Assembly (NCBI RefSeq): GCF_014672715.2
Contig: NZ_CP058566.2
Coordinates: 1,240,001 to 1,304,000, forward strand
Source: Dehalogenimonas etheniformans
GTDB lineage: Bacteria; Chloroflexota; Dehalococcoidia; Dehalococcoidales; Dehalococcoidaceae
Reading direction: 5' to 3'
Length of the DNA: 64,000 nucleotides
The position numbers and the translations under genes were made by a program. Below the pieces are notes generated by a model. The model was not told the origin of the DNA. It did not search any database and worked only from the letters and a program-made list of their open reading frames with translations. Of this stretch, positions 1 through 8,342 are shown in pieces. How positions within the stretch are numbered: the stretch's first letter is position 1; every line of letters begins with the position of its first letter.

Positions 1-2
1 GG

Positions 3-344
3 TCCATGGTGAGCCAGGTCGAAAAAGCCTTGATGAAGTCCGACCTGGGTCTGACTCCTTCCAGCGACGGGCAGGTCATCCGCCTCGTCATTCCTCCCTT
101 GTCGCAGGAACGCAGGCTCGAACTTACCAAAATGGTCCACAAGCGCGTCGAGGAAGATAAAGTGGCCATCCGCAACCTGCGCCGGGATGCCCTCGAGCAG
201 ATCAAGAAGCTTGAAAAGGACAAAGAACTGTCGCAGGACGAAAGCAAGCGCTCCCAGGACCAACTTCAAAAAGTGACCGATGCTTACACCGCCAAGGCGG
301 AAAAATTGGGCAAAGACAAGGAGTTGGAACTCCTTAGCGGGTGA
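3..344 (+). CDS. frr: Ribosome recycling factor, C-terminal part
   Basis: The reading frame is already open at the window edge and runs to a stop at 344, so only about the last 113 residues of a protein of roughly 185 are present. The sequence reads VIRLVIPPLSQERR, then KMVHKRVEEDKVAIRNLRRD, then a long charged helix ending in KDKELELLSG, which is characteristic of the RRF three-helix bundle. The factor splits post-termination ribosomes together with EF-G in the cytoplasm. The internal ATG at base 6 is not the true start. A strong hairpin follows directly. Identification is near certain. Confidence 0.95.
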   Translation, partial: SMVSQVEKALMKSDLGLTPSSDGQVIRLVIPPLSQERRLELTKMVHKRVEEDKVAIRNLRRDALEQIKKLEKDKELSQDESKRSQDQLQKVTDAYTAKAEKLGKDKELELLSG

Positions 345-365
345 TGTGTATCAACATCTAAAGGT

Positions 366-393
366 AAGGGGAGCCGATTGGCTCCCCTTTTTT
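366..393. terminator. Bidirectional terminator between frr and the CDGSH gene
   Basis: An inverted repeat, AGGGGAGCC with a GATT loop and GGCTCCCCT, is followed by a T run on the plus strand. It sits 20 bases after the frr stop. The stop of the convergent CDGSH gene lies inside the T tract, so it probably serves both genes. Confidence 0.8.
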
Positions 394-1105
394 ATTCGCT
401 TGATTTGAACTTTATCTCGAGATGGCTTCCATCGCAAAAAGGTTTATTTTTGGAATGGCCGCAGCGGCATAGGGTCACCCTGTTGCGTTGTTCATATTCA
501 AAACCGTCTGCAGATTCGGTCGGAATGCCGCCTCGCACCCAGATAGGGCCGGAAAATCCTGCGGGCTCGTCCTCGACAAGGCCGATCGACGGCGGCAATT
601 CGGGTTCAATGATATTGCCGTTCTTATCTTTCAAAACGATCCTGCCTGAAGGACACTCTCCTGCTTCTTCGATGGCGATCCTCCGGCATTCCTGGTCGTC
701 TGACCTTTTTACCAGGGACCAGGTATCTCCAGCCCTCTGGCAGAAACGCGCCTCGGCGCATAGAACCGGCACTTCAGATAAAGTCAACCCCGGACCTACG
801 ACCTCGACTGATTGCGCGGAAAAAGTCGCGCGGTTGGCGGTTTCGGTACCGTCGAAATCCGAGCGGAAGTGAGAACCATCGCAGAAAGGCTTATTCTTTG
901 ACTTGCCGCACCGGCACAGGGTGTATGTGTTGGGGACATCGAATACCTTTCCCTCGCGCCATCCGTGGCTATGGCCCTCCGAATCCTGGCATATTATCTG
1001 TTCGGACAGCGGCACCCCACCCGTTACGATATAAGGTCCGTTGCGGGTTATCTTGATTCTATATTCTTTTTCGTCCGATCCTTGTCCGGCAATCACGTTA
1101 TCCAT
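392..1105 (-). CDS. Double CDGSH iron-sulfur domain protein
   Basis: About 237 residues with two CDGSH cluster-binding motifs. One, near residue 70, reads CRCGKSKNKPFCDGSH, and the other, near the C-terminus, reads CRCGHSKNKPFCDGSH. Each supplies the three Cys and one His that hold a redox-active [2Fe-2S] cluster in this family. The middle domain is Cys-containing, and no signal peptide is visible. The open frame extends to 1435, but that extension is translated dispersed repeat. The start chosen is the ATG at 1105 (MDNVIAGQG). A TATAAT box lies 15 bases upstream on the minus strand (1121-1126), so the mRNA leader would be very short. The cellular role of such proteins in anaerobes is not settled. 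Electron transfer or Fe-S handling is plausible. Confidence 0.8.
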   Translation of the reverse strand: MDNVIAGQGSDEKEYRIKITRNGPYIVTGGVPLSEQIICQDSEGHSHGWREGKVFDVPNTYTLCRCGKSKNKPFCDGSHFRSDFDGTETANRATFSAQSVEVVGPGLTLSEVPVLCAEARFCQRAGDTWSLVKRSDDQECRRIAIEEAGECPSGRIVLKDKNGNIIEPELPPSIGLVEDEPAGFSGPIWVRGGIPTESADGFEYEQRNRVTLCRCGHSKNKPFCDGSHLEIKFKSSE

Positions 1106-1150
1106 CCTTTTAAAAAACACATTATAACACGGCTCTGGATCCAGTCTTCG

Positions 1151-1228
1151 GTATTTTGTCGTAAAATATTCCATCAAAAACGACACGAAACGCTTGACAA
1201 CCCTATCGAACCTCTGTGCTATAATAGC
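1151..1228 (+). repeat. Dispersed repeat B, copy 1 (promoter-like)
   Basis: This copy shares a core, ACGACACGAAACGCTTGACA, with the copies near 12355 and 12765, which lie in the opposite orientation. The core ends in a consensus -35 box (TTGACA, 1194-1199). An extended -10 (TGCTATAAT, hexamer 1220-1225) follows after 20 bases. The spacer ACCCTATCGAACC is also shared with copy 3. No gene starts shortly downstream on the plus strand. The downstream 100 bases resemble another dispersed motif ending in GAAGAATCC. Confidence 0.7.
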
Positions 1229-1510
1229 AGTCTCTTCGCCCGCATCAACTTCATTGTCATTCTGACCCTCGAACGAAGCGAAGGGGAAGAATCCCGGTTT
1301 TGCCTGAAATGATGCATTCACTGGGAGATCTGCACCAGGATTCTTCATCCCGATTGAATCGGGATTCAGAGAGACCCGGAGGAGGACTGCAGATGACGCG
1401 GTAGCGGCGAGCGGCCGCTCGCCAGCCCCTATCACTATTGTGAACTGTTAACTGTAAACTTTGAACTCATATTTGAACGAATTGAAAGAATTGAATGAAT
1501 TGACCGAGCC

Positions 1511-1564
1511 AAACGACGCCACGATTGACGCCCCAAAACCCAATCGTAAAATTCGCCGTCGTTT
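1511..1564. repeat. Nested inverted-repeat element, copy 1
   Basis: The outer arms AAACGACG (1511-1518) and CGTCGTTT (1557-1564) enclose inner arms ACGATTG (1521-1527) and CAATCGT (1541-1547). A second copy with the same architecture lies at 1699-1755. Their right halves also align as a direct repeat (CCAATCGTAAAA, then GTCGTTTCC). The element lies in the 780-base stretch between the divergent CDGSH and pdxS genes. The function is unknown. Confidence 0.55.
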
Positions 1565-1593
1565 CCCCAAATCGCATTTTTGGCGCTCAAACA

Positions 1594-1628
1594 ATTCACC
1601 CCCGGCTGCCATCGGGGGTGGTGAATAT
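1594..1628. other. Strong GC-rich hairpin upstream of pdxS
   Basis: ATTCACCCCCG pairs with a matching GGGGGTGGTGAAT arm around a loop of about ten bases, with one bulge. No T run follows on the plus strand and only a weak one on the minus strand, so it is not a clear terminator. Beyond it is an AT-rich stretch with tandem TTGGTATTA units (about 1650-1672). Confidence 0.5.
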
Positions 1629-1698
1629 TGAATATTGGTAGTTATTTGATATTGGTATTATTGGTATTATTTCCTCGGGTTTGTTCATAAATCTCACG

Positions 1699-1755
1699 AA
1701 ACAACTACTCCCCGATTGTACCTCGGTGATCCAATCGTAAAAAGGGTAGTCGTTT
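1699..1755. repeat. Nested inverted-repeat element, copy 2
   Basis: The outer arms AAACAACTAC (1699-1708) and GTAGTCGTTT (1746-1755) pair with one mismatch. The inner arms CGATTG (1713-1718) and CAATCG (1732-1737) match those of copy 1. The outer stem differs in sequence from copy 1 but stays largely paired. It ends 127 bases before the pdxS start. Confidence 0.55.
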
Positions 1756-1882
1756 CCGGAAAATGCATCATTTTCAAGAAAACAAAACAAATCGCCTACC
1801 GTACAAACGTTTCGATTGCTATCCCAGGCACCGAGGTTGTAAAATTAAAGTTCATCGTCTGATAAAGGGGTCTACCGAATCT

Positions 1883-2776
1883 ATGGAACAGGAAGTCATC
1901 GTAGGAACGTTTAAAGTCAAAAGCGGCCTGGCCCAGATGCTCAAGGGTGGAGTGATCATGGACGTCACAACGCCCGACCAAGCTAGGATCGCCGAGGACG
2001 CCGGCGCTTGCGCTGTCATGGCTCTGGAACGCGTACCGTCCGATATCCGCGCCGAAGGTGGGGTAGCCCGCATGGCCGATCCTACGGTCATCAAAGCTAT
2101 AATGAAGGCGGTCACTATTCCGGTCATGGCGAAGTGTCGCATCGGACATTTTGTGGAAGCCAGGGTCCTGGAAGCTATGGGCGTGGACTTCATAGACGAG
2201 TCGGAGGTATTGACCCCGGCTGATGAAGCCTTCCACGTTTGGAAGCAGGACTTTAAAGTGCCATTTGTCTGCGGCTGCCGTGATCTAGGGGAAGCGTTAA
2301 GACGCATTGGTGAAGGTGCCGCCATGATCCGGACCAAGGGTGAGGCTGGGACCGGGAACGTCGTGGAAGCGGTGCGTCACATGCGCGCCGTTCAGGACGG
2401 CATCCGTCGCGTTGTCGCAGCTCCCGTAGAAGAGCTTATGGCTATCGCCAAGGAACTGAACGCCCCGTTCGAACAGGTTCTTGCTTTGCACAACACCGGC
2501 AAATTACCCGTGGTGAACTTTGCCGCTGGCGGTATCGCTACTCCGGCTGACGCTGCGCTCATGATGCAACTCGGCGCAGAAGGCGTGTTTGTCGGTTCCG
2601 GCATCTTCAAGAGTTCCGACCCGGCCCGCCGCGCGCATGCCATCGTCAAAGCTACTACTCACTACCAGGACCCGGTGGTAATCGCCGAAGTCTCGGAAGC
2701 CTTGGGAGAAGCCATGCCCGGCATCGAGATCGGTCAGCTTTCCCCTGATAAACTTCTGGCCAAAAGGGGCTGGTAA
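1883..2776 (+). CDS. pdxS: Pyridoxal 5'-phosphate synthase subunit PdxS
   Basis: 297 residues forming the TIM-barrel synthase of the DXP-independent vitamin B6 pathway. It condenses ribose 5-phosphate, glyceraldehyde 3-phosphate and ammonia into PLP. Visible hallmarks are [19 protein letters not shown] near the N-terminus, the [10 protein letters not shown] segment, [11 protein letters not shown], the second catalytic lysine in RTKGEAGTG, and the phosphate-binding [12 protein letters not shown] segment. The frame is open from 1763, but family alignment and the ATG preceded by AAAGGGG place the start at 1883. The glutaminase partner pdxT is not adjacent and must be elsewhere, or free ammonia is used. 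The gene is monocistronic, with a terminator right after it. Confidence 0.95.
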   Translation: MEQEVIVGTFKVKSGLAQMLKGGVIMDVTTPDQARIAEDAGACAVMALERVPSDIRAEGGVARMADPTVIKAIMKAVTIPVMAKCRIGHFVEARVLEAMGVDFIDESEVLTPADEAFHVWKQDFKVPFVCGCRDLGEALRRIGEGAAMIRTKGEAGTGNVVEAVRHMRAVQDGIRRVVAAPVEELMAIAKELNAPFEQVLALHNTGKLPVVNFAAGGIATPADAALMMQLGAEGVFVGSGIFKSSDPARRAHAIVKATTHYQDPVVIAEVSEALGEAMPGIEIGQLSPDKLLAKRGW

Positions 2777-2791
2777 ATTAAATTGTTTTAA

Positions 2792-2832
2792 ACAGGCGAG
2801 GGGGCTTATGATTAGCCCCCTCGCCTGTTTTT
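2792..2832 (+). terminator. Terminator after pdxS
   Basis: A 15-bp stem, ACAGGCGAGGGGGCT paired with AGCCCCCTCGCCTGT, has a 7-base loop and a TTTTT tail. It is a textbook intrinsic terminator. Confidence 0.92.
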
Positions 2833-2835
2833 GGA

Positions 2836-2841
2836 TATAAT
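2836..2841 (+). promoter_or_regulatory. -10 box of the purSL-purQ operon
   Basis: TATAAT lies 9 bases before the TTG start of the purSL gene. The expected transcription start is at or within a few bases of the start codon, so the mRNA would be leaderless or nearly so. The pdxS terminator overlaps the -35 region, where no clear TTGACA is seen. Confidence 0.6.
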
Positions 2842-2850
2842 AAGGCCACC

Positions 2851-5697
2851 TTGATTTACCGCATTGACGTAATGCCCGCCGCCGGAGTTACCGACCGCCG
2901 GGGTGCGGCTCTACTTAAAGACATTACGGACCTGAACCTTACCGGACCGACTTCAGCTCGGGTCATTGAGGTCTATTGGTTTAAAGGCGAAATCGATCGT
3001 CCAGCCATTGAAAAACTTGCCCGTGAAGCTCTGACCGATCCGGTCACTGAGATCTTCCGTGTGAACGAGCCAACTGAACTGACCACATCATTCCGGTCGG
3101 TTCTGGTCGCCCATAATCCCGGAGTCACCGACCCAATTGAAGAAACCATACTTAAAGCCGCCGCGGACCTCGGAATCGCGTTGGAAGCAGCACGCACCGG
3201 TCGTCTGTACATCCTGGGCGGTCGTTTCAACGACGAAACACTTAAGGTCATCACCCACCAACGCCTATTAAACCCCATAGTTCAACATGCCGTAACCCCC
3301 GATTCGATCGTTTTCGGCGAAAATCCGAAATACCATTTCAAGCTGCGTGAAATAGACCTACCCTCCGGTGATGTCGGTTTATGCGATCTCGGCAAAATTT
3401 TCTGCCTTTCTCCCGATGAGATTAGAGCCGTAGCCAAATATTATGACAACCTGGGCCGAAAACCGATTGATGTCGAGTTGGAGACTTTAGCCCAATCCTG
3501 GAGCGAGCACTGCGTTCACAAAACCTTTAAGGCCAAATTCGAGTTCGAAGGGCAGACTATCGACAATCTGCTCAAATCTACCATTGCCCGGGCGACAAAA
3601 CTGCTAGATAAACCCTGGTGTCTCTCCGTTTTCGTGGACAATTCGGGCGTGATCGATTTCGATGGCGAGAACGCGGTCTGCTTCAAGGTTGAGACTCACA
3701 ATCACCCCTCGGCGGTTGAGCCCTACGGCGGAGCGGCCACGGGATTGGGTGGCGTAATCCGCGATGTCCTGGGAACAGGGCTGTCAGCCCGGCCGATATT
3801 CAACACCGACGTTTTCTGCTTCGGTGAGCCCGATATGAAATATTCTGACCTCCCGCCCGGAGCTTTGCATCCAAAGCGCGTTTTCAAAGGAGTCCGGGCT
3901 GGCGTTGCGGACTACGGTAATCGCATCGGCGTCCCTACCATAAACGGCGGCATTCTGTTCGACCCGAGGTACACCGGTAATCCGCTGGTTTATTGCGGCA
4001 CCGCCGGCATCATGCCTGCTTGGGCGGCCAAACCCGGCGAGCAGTCTCCGGGCGATTTGATCGTCCTTATGGGAGGCCGGACCGGCCGCGACGGTATCCA
4101 CGGCGTCACCTTCTCGTCGGAAGCCCTGTCTGATAAATCTACTGAACAATCTTTTTCCTCTGTTCAAATCGGCAATCCCATTGTCGAAAAACGGATGACC
4201 GAGGCGGTCTTGCAGGCCCGTGAAGAAAAACTGTTCGTCCGCATCACTGACGTTGGTGGCGGCGGGCTCTCCTCGGCAGTTGGCGAGATGGGTGAAAACA
4301 CTGGAGCCAGAGTATTTCTTGACAGGGTGCCTCTGAAATATTCCGGGCTTTCCTATTCGGAGATCTGGATCTCCGAATCCCAGGAACGCATGGTCCTCGC
4401 CGTCCCGCCCGAAAATCTGAAACGCTTACTAGAGATATGCCGTGGCGAGGGAGTCGAGGCTACAGCGATCGGCGAGTTCACCGGTGATAAGAAACTGACC
4501 TTGTATTATAAAGATCACCTCGTCTGTGATCTTAGTATGGAGTTCCTCCACGGCGGCCGTCCCCAACTCAAGCTGAAGGCATCTTATAAAACATCCGGCA
4601 ACCCCGAGCCTACTTTTCCCTGCCCGTCGCGTCTTGATGACGATCTATTGAAATTGCTTGGCCGCTGGAATACTTGCTCGAAGGAATGGGTAATACGTCA
4701 ATACGATCATGAGGTACAAGGCGCAAGCGTCCTTAAACCTCTGGTCGGCGCAAAGAGCGATGGGCCGGGTGACGCTTCTATCGTGCGTCCTGTTCTTGGC
4801 TCCAAACGAGGTGTCATCGTCGGATGCGGCATCAATCCGGCCTATTCCGACATCGACGCCTATAAAATGGCATCTTCAGCGATCGATGAAGCAATCCGGA
4901 ACGTGATCGCCGCTGGGGGTTCACTCGATCAACTGGCGTTACTGGATAATTTCTGTTGGGGTTCAGCGACCGAGGAACAGTCTCTCGGCGCTCTTATTAA
5001 AGCGGCGCAGGCCTGTGCCGATCTTTCATTAGCCTACGGGACGCCCTTTATTTCCGGCAAAGATTCTCTTAACAATCAATTCCGCGTGGGCGAAAAAATC
5101 GTATCCATCCCTCACACGCTGTTAATATCCGCATTCGGCATTATGCCCGACGCCGAAAAAGCCGTCACCATGGACCTTAAGAAAGCCGGCGACATCATTT
5201 ATGTTGTTGGTGAGACGAAAACCGAACTAGGCGGTTCGGCCTATTTCGCTTCCAAGGGATTTATCGGCAACAATGCCCCGGGTGTCGACACCGCAACTTC
5301 GAAGTCGCTCTATGACCGGCTGGCTGCGGCTATTGAAAAGGGGCTTGTCCGTTCGTGCCATGACCTCTCGGAAGGAGGCTTCGGTGTAGCTCTAGCGGAG
5401 ATGGCCTTCGCCGGAGGGCTCGGCGCGCGGGTTAACCTTTCAAGAATGCCCCAGGACGGAAGTTTGCACCGGGATGACTACCTTCTGTTTTCCGAATCTA
5501 ACTCACGTTTCATAGTTGAAATCTCGCCGGATCATCAGCGCGATTTCGAGATGATTATGGGCTCAACACGGCTTAACATCATCGGTGAGGTTACAGGAGC
5601 GGAAAACCTGATGATTGAAGGTTTGGGCGGCGGCATAGTTATCGATCAATCCATCGAAACGTCGAAGGAAGCCTGGCAAAGGCCACTCAAATGGTGA
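2851..5697 (+). CDS. purL: Phosphoribosylformylglycinamidine synthase, PurS-PurL fusion
   Basis: 948 residues. The enzyme converts FGAR, ATP and glutamine to FGAM in de novo purine synthesis. The first 170 or so residues look like two PurS-type modules: RIDVMPAAGVTDRRG, then SVLVAHNPGVTDPIEE followed by GRLYILGG. The rest is the PurL synthase with SWSEHCVHKTFKAKF, VETHNHPSAVEPYGGAATG and SGKDSLNNQF. This is longer than the stand-alone small PurL (about 740 residues), which normally needs a separate PurS. The start is a TTG at 2851, and ATG at 2872 is an alternative. The end overlaps purQ by 7 bases, so the two are translationally coupled and together form the PurS/L/Q complex. Confidence 0.93.
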   Translation: MIYRIDVMPAAGVTDRRGAALLKDITDLNLTGPTSARVIEVYWFKGEIDRPAIEKLAREALTDPVTEIFRVNEPTELTTSFRSVLVAHNPGVTDPIEETILKAAADLGIALEAARTGRLYILGGRFNDETLKVITHQRLLNPIVQHAVTPDSIVFGENPKYHFKLREIDLPSGDVGLCDLGKIFCLSPDEIRAVAKYYDNLGRKPIDVELETLAQSWSEHCVHKTFKAKFEFEGQTIDNLLKSTIARATKLLDKPWCLSVFVDNSGVIDFDGENAVCFKVETHNHPSAVEPYGGAATGLGGVIRDVLGTGLSARPIFNTDVFCFGEPDMKYSDLPPGALHPKRVFKGVRAGVADYGNRIGVPTINGGILFDPRYTGNPLVYCGTAGIMPAWAAKPGEQSPGDLIVLMGGRTGRDGIHGVTFSSEALSDKSTEQSFSSVQIGNPIVEKRMTEAVLQAREEKLFVRITDVGGGGLSSAVGEMGENTGARVFLDRVPLKYSGLSYSEIWISESQERMVLAVPPENLKRLLEICRGEGVEATAIGEFTGDKKLTLYYKDHLVCDLSMEFLHGGRPQLKLKASYKTSGNPEPTFPCPSRLDDDLLKLLGRWNTCSKEWVIRQYDHEVQGASVLKPLVGAKSDGPGDASIVRPVLGSKRGVIVGCGINPAYSDIDAYKMASSAIDEAIRNVIAAGGSLDQLALLDNFCWGSATEEQSLGALIKAAQACADLSLAYGTPFISGKDSLNNQFRVGEKIVSIPHTLLISAFGIMPDAEKAVTMDLKKAGDIIYVVGETKTELGGSAYFASKGFIGNNAPGVDTATSKSLYDRLAAAIEKGLVRSCHDLSEGGFGVALAEMAFAGGLGARVNLSRMPQDGSLHRDDYLLFSESNSRFIVEISPDHQRDFEMIMGSTRLNIIGEVTGAENLMIEGLGGGIVIDQSIETSKEAWQRPLKW

Positions 5698-6464
5698 GAA
5701 ACGTCCGTGTCATGGTCCTCCGTGCCCCCGGAACAAATGCCGATCGTGAACTGGCGTTTGCTTTTGAACTTGCCGGAGGCATCGCGAGATTGACTCACAT
5801 CAATGAACTGATATCGGGGTCACAAAAACTCTCGGATTATCAAATTCTTGCCTTGCCTGGAGGATTCTCTTATGGCGACGACCTGGGCGCCGGAAAAGTG
5901 CAGGCCAATGAAATGCGCCTGCGTATTTTCGACGATCTGAAGGTATTTATCGACCGAGGCAGCCTCATTCTCGGAGTCTGTAATGGATTTCAAGCTCTGA
6001 TCAAAACAGGAATACTTCCGGGTCCCCCCGATCCTGCTCTGCCCCATGTTACCTTGACCAACAACGACTCTGGCAAATTCGAGTGCCGATGGATCAAATT
6101 GGTGGCCGAACCTGCATCGGATTGTGTCTGGACAAAAGACATTGAACGATTGGAGGCGCCGGTAGCCCATGGCGAGGGCAAACTCATAGCCGCGCCGGAA
6201 ATGCTGTCCCGCCTCAGACCGGTTTTCTATTACGCCAACAGCAAATGGCAGCCGACCTCGACGTATCCCGCCAATCCTAACGGGTCGATGAACAATATTG
6301 CTGGTCTCACCGATGATACCGGAAGAGTGTTCGCCCTGATGCCTCATCCCGAACGGTTCGTCCATGCTTCTCAACATCCCCAGTGGACTCGCCGGCACAT
6401 TGACGAACCAGGACAAGGCCTTAGACTTTTTGAAAATGGGGTTGCTGCCGCCAAGGGAATTTAA
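5691..6464 (+). CDS. purQ: FGAM synthase glutaminase subunit PurQ
   Basis: 257 residues of a class I glutamine amidotransferase that supplies ammonia to PurL. Visible features are LPGGFSYGDDLGAGK for the oxyanion region, the nucleophile Cys in LGVCNGFQAL, and the His-Glu pair in MPHPERFVH. The start ATG lies within the last codons of the upstream purSL gene, indicating coupled translation. No terminator hairpin was recognised immediately downstream. The next gene has its own ribosome binding site. Confidence 0.95.
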   Translation: MVRNVRVMVLRAPGTNADRELAFAFELAGGIARLTHINELISGSQKLSDYQILALPGGFSYGDDLGAGKVQANEMRLRIFDDLKVFIDRGSLILGVCNGFQALIKTGILPGPPDPALPHVTLTNNDSGKFECRWIKLVAEPASDCVWTKDIERLEAPVAHGEGKLIAAPEMLSRLRPVFYYANSKWQPTSTYPANPNGSMNNIAGLTDDTGRVFALMPHPERFVHASQHPQWTRRHIDEPGQGLRLFENGVAAAKGI

Positions 6465-6561
6465 TTTGCAAAGCCAACGGGAAGCTACCTAGAGTTTTAG
6501 TTTCGAATATCCTGTGATAAAGTATTTATACCCGATACACAAAAAAAGAAAGGATTGATAA

Positions 6562-7005
6562 ATGCCTCGGAAACGCAAGTTACTAATTCAGTTTGTTCTG
6601 GTCGTTACGGTACTGCTGGCATCCCTTAGTTTGATGGCATGTGGAGGCGGTACCCCCTCAACGACCACCTCTCATCCGCCGACCACGTCAAATCCGCCGA
6701 CCACGACTACGGCTCCTCCTACCACCACAACCGTACCTCCAACCACAACTACCGCCCCTCCGACCACGACCTCCAGCCTCGGTGCTCAGGTCTATACCGC
6801 CAGTTGTGCATCATGCCACGGGGCTGACCGCAAAGGTCTCGCATCGGGCGGCATCGTTCTGTATCCCCCGGTTCTTCCAACTTCTCCGGGGGTCGTCACT
6901 CGGACAGAAGCGCAATTAGCCACGTTTACAGCGACCCACCAGACTGGTTCTTCGCTTACCGCGGATCAACGTACGGCAGTTGCATCTTTCCTTAAAACTC
7001 CCTGA
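6562..7005 (+). CDS. Lipoprotein-anchored small c-type cytochrome
   Basis: 147 residues. A basic N-terminus and hydrophobic stretch lead to a lipobox (SLMAC, Cys about 27), so the mature protein should be lipid-anchored outside the membrane. Residues about 31-72 are a Thr/Pro-rich linker of repeated TTT and PP units. A single haem c site, CASCH, follows near residue 83. The expected distal Met ligand of a class I cytochrome is not evident in the C-terminal 60 residues, which contain no Met. A His in ATHQTG is a possible substitute. A Shine-Dalgarno-like AAAGGA precedes the ATG. It probably passes electrons at the cell surface. The partner is unknown. Confidence 0.8.
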   Translation: MPRKRKLLIQFVLVVTVLLASLSLMACGGGTPSTTTSHPPTTSNPPTTTTAPPTTTTVPPTTTTAPPTTTSSLGAQVYTASCASCHGADRKGLASGGIVLYPPVLPTSPGVVTRTEAQLATFTATHQTGSSLTADQRTAVASFLKTP

Positions 7006-7020
7006 TCCTGGTTGCGTTTG

Positions 7021-7054
7021 AAAAGGGGGAGAGCGTTGCTCTCCCCCTTTTGTT
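7021..7054 (+). terminator. Terminator after the cytochrome gene
   Basis: AAAAGGGGGAGAGC and GCTCTCCCCCTTTT form a long stem with a short loop. The T-rich tail follows on the plus strand. Confidence 0.85.
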
Positions 7055-7093
7055 CAACCTTATGACATCTTCAGGCATAGTGCGATATAACAA

Positions 7094-7118
7094 AAAGAGG
7101 GGCTTCCGCCCCTCTTCA
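7094..7118 (-). terminator. Terminator after the IMPDH-like gene
   Basis: On the minus strand GAGGGGC, GGAA and GCCCCTC are followed by TTTTTG. It lies 17 bases beyond the stop of the IMPDH-like gene. Confidence 0.85.
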
Positions 7119-7134
7119 TACGTACTGGATAACC

Positions 7135-8277
7135 TTAAACGCATTTGGAAAGCTGGTAACTCTTGCCTTCTGTAGTGATAGCCGGAGCAATCACCATTTC
7201 AGCGCGCTGCATTTCGCGGATGGTGGCGGCGCCGCAGACGCCCATCACAGTCCTAAGAGCGCCCACGAAGTTCTGGCTCCCGTCTACCACCGAGGTAGGA
7301 CCAAACAGAATTTGCTCGAGTCCAACCGTGGTACCCACCTTAATCCGGGTACCACGCGGCAATGACGGGTGAGGATGGCTCATACCCCAATGATAACCAT
7401 GGCCCGGAGCCTCTTTTGCCTGGGCAATGATGGAACCAAACATGGCAGCGTCGGCACCGGCAGCAATTGCCTTACAGAAATCGCCACCCTTCTTGAAGCC
7501 TCCGTCGGTAATGATCGAAACGTAACGGCCAGTTTCGGCCAGGTAAGTTTCTCGAGCGGCAGCGCAATCCATCGTTGCGGTAATCTGGGGAACACCCAAG
7601 CCGAGAACCTCGCGGGAGGTGCAGGCAGCGCCTGGTCCCACTCCGACGAGGACAGCAGCAACGCCTTGCCTCATCAGTTCGAGGGTCGCCGAATAGCTAA
7701 CGCAATTGCCGACCATAACCGGAACCCGCAGCGAAGAACAAAGCTCGGAAAAGATGAGTCCGCGATAGCTTTTGGAAACGTGGCGGGCAGTGGTGACAGT
7801 TGATGCAACAACAACGATGTCGGCGCCAGCTTCCGCGACCACCGGAGCCAATCTTTTGGCGTTGGCAGGCATCATTGCTACGGCGGCGGTCCCACCGGCG
7901 GCTTTGATAGCTTTGACCCTCTCGGCTACAAGATCGTCTTTAATAGGTTCGGTATAAATTTTCTGCAACAGAGCCGTGACTTCTGTCTGAGGTGTGACCG
8001 CGATTTCTGCCAGCACGGCTTCGGCATCGTGATAACGAGCCTGAATTCCTTCACCGTGAAGAACGGCCAGGCCACCCAGTTGACTCATCTTGATAGCCAT
8101 TTTCACATCGGTGACCGCATCCATCGCGGCTGCAATGATGGGAATTTTGAAATTGACATCGCCGATGGAGAAACCGATGTCGGTCTGCTCCGGATTGATG
8201 GTGACATCGCCGGGGACGATTGCCACTTCGTCGAAACCGTAAGAGCGCCTGAGCTCTTTGAATTGGGGATGGGTCAT
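7135..8277 (-). CDS. guaB: IMP dehydrogenase-like protein (GuaB family, no CBS domains)
   Basis: 380 residues with a (beta/alpha)8 barrel. Visible motifs are [12 protein letters not shown] near the N-terminus, the catalytic loop Cys in [13 protein letters not shown], and [13 protein letters not shown] in the phosphate-binding region. Full-length bacterial IMPDH is about 490 residues with an internal CBS pair. Here the barrel runs through without one, as in the GuaB2/GuaB3-like short forms. The likely reaction is IMP to XMP with NAD, but GMP reductase or another related activity cannot be excluded. The open frame continues to 8331. The start at 8277 is chosen because AAGGAGG precedes it. A good promoter lies just upstream. 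Confidence 0.85.
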   Translation of the reverse strand: MTHPQFKELRRSYGFDEVAIVPGDVTINPEQTDIGFSIGDVNFKIPIIAAAMDAVTDVKMAIKMSQLGGLAVLHGEGIQARYHDAEAVLAEIAVTPQTEVTALLQKIYTEPIKDDLVAERVKAIKAAGGTAAVAMMPANAKRLAPVVAEAGADIVVVASTVTTARHVSKSYRGLIFSELCSSLRVPVMVGNCVSYSATLELMRQGVAAVLVGVGPGAACTSREVLGLGVPQITATMDCAAARETYLAETGRYVSIITDGGFKKGGDFCKAIAAGADAAMFGSIIAQAKEAPGHGYHWGMSHPHPSLPRGTRIKVGTTVGLEQILFGPTSVVDGSQNFVGALRTVMGVCGAATIREMQRAEMVIAPAITTEGKSYQLSKCV

Positions 8278-8301
8278 CAGAGCCTCCTTGTTTGAAGAGT
8301 A

Positions 8302-8331
8302 ACTATAACAAAAAGGCTTCGGATGGGTCAA
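8302..8331 (-). promoter_or_regulatory. Promoter of the IMPDH-like gene
   Basis: On the minus strand TTGACC (8326-8331) and TATAGT (8302-8307) are separated by 18 bases. The -10 box ends 24 bases before the start codon, leaving room for the AAGGAGG site. Confidence 0.7.
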
Positions 8332-8342
8332 GGATTTTGGGG

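Noticed and set aside
1106-1435. N-terminal extension of the CDGSH protein
   Set aside because: It is the translation of repeat B and another dispersed motif. The start at 1105 is followed directly by family-like sequence.
1596-1882. Small minus-strand frames and the upstream extension of pdxS
   Set aside because: They cover the hairpin and nested-stem region with no ribosome binding site or recognisable protein. PdxS homologues begin at [11 protein letters not shown].
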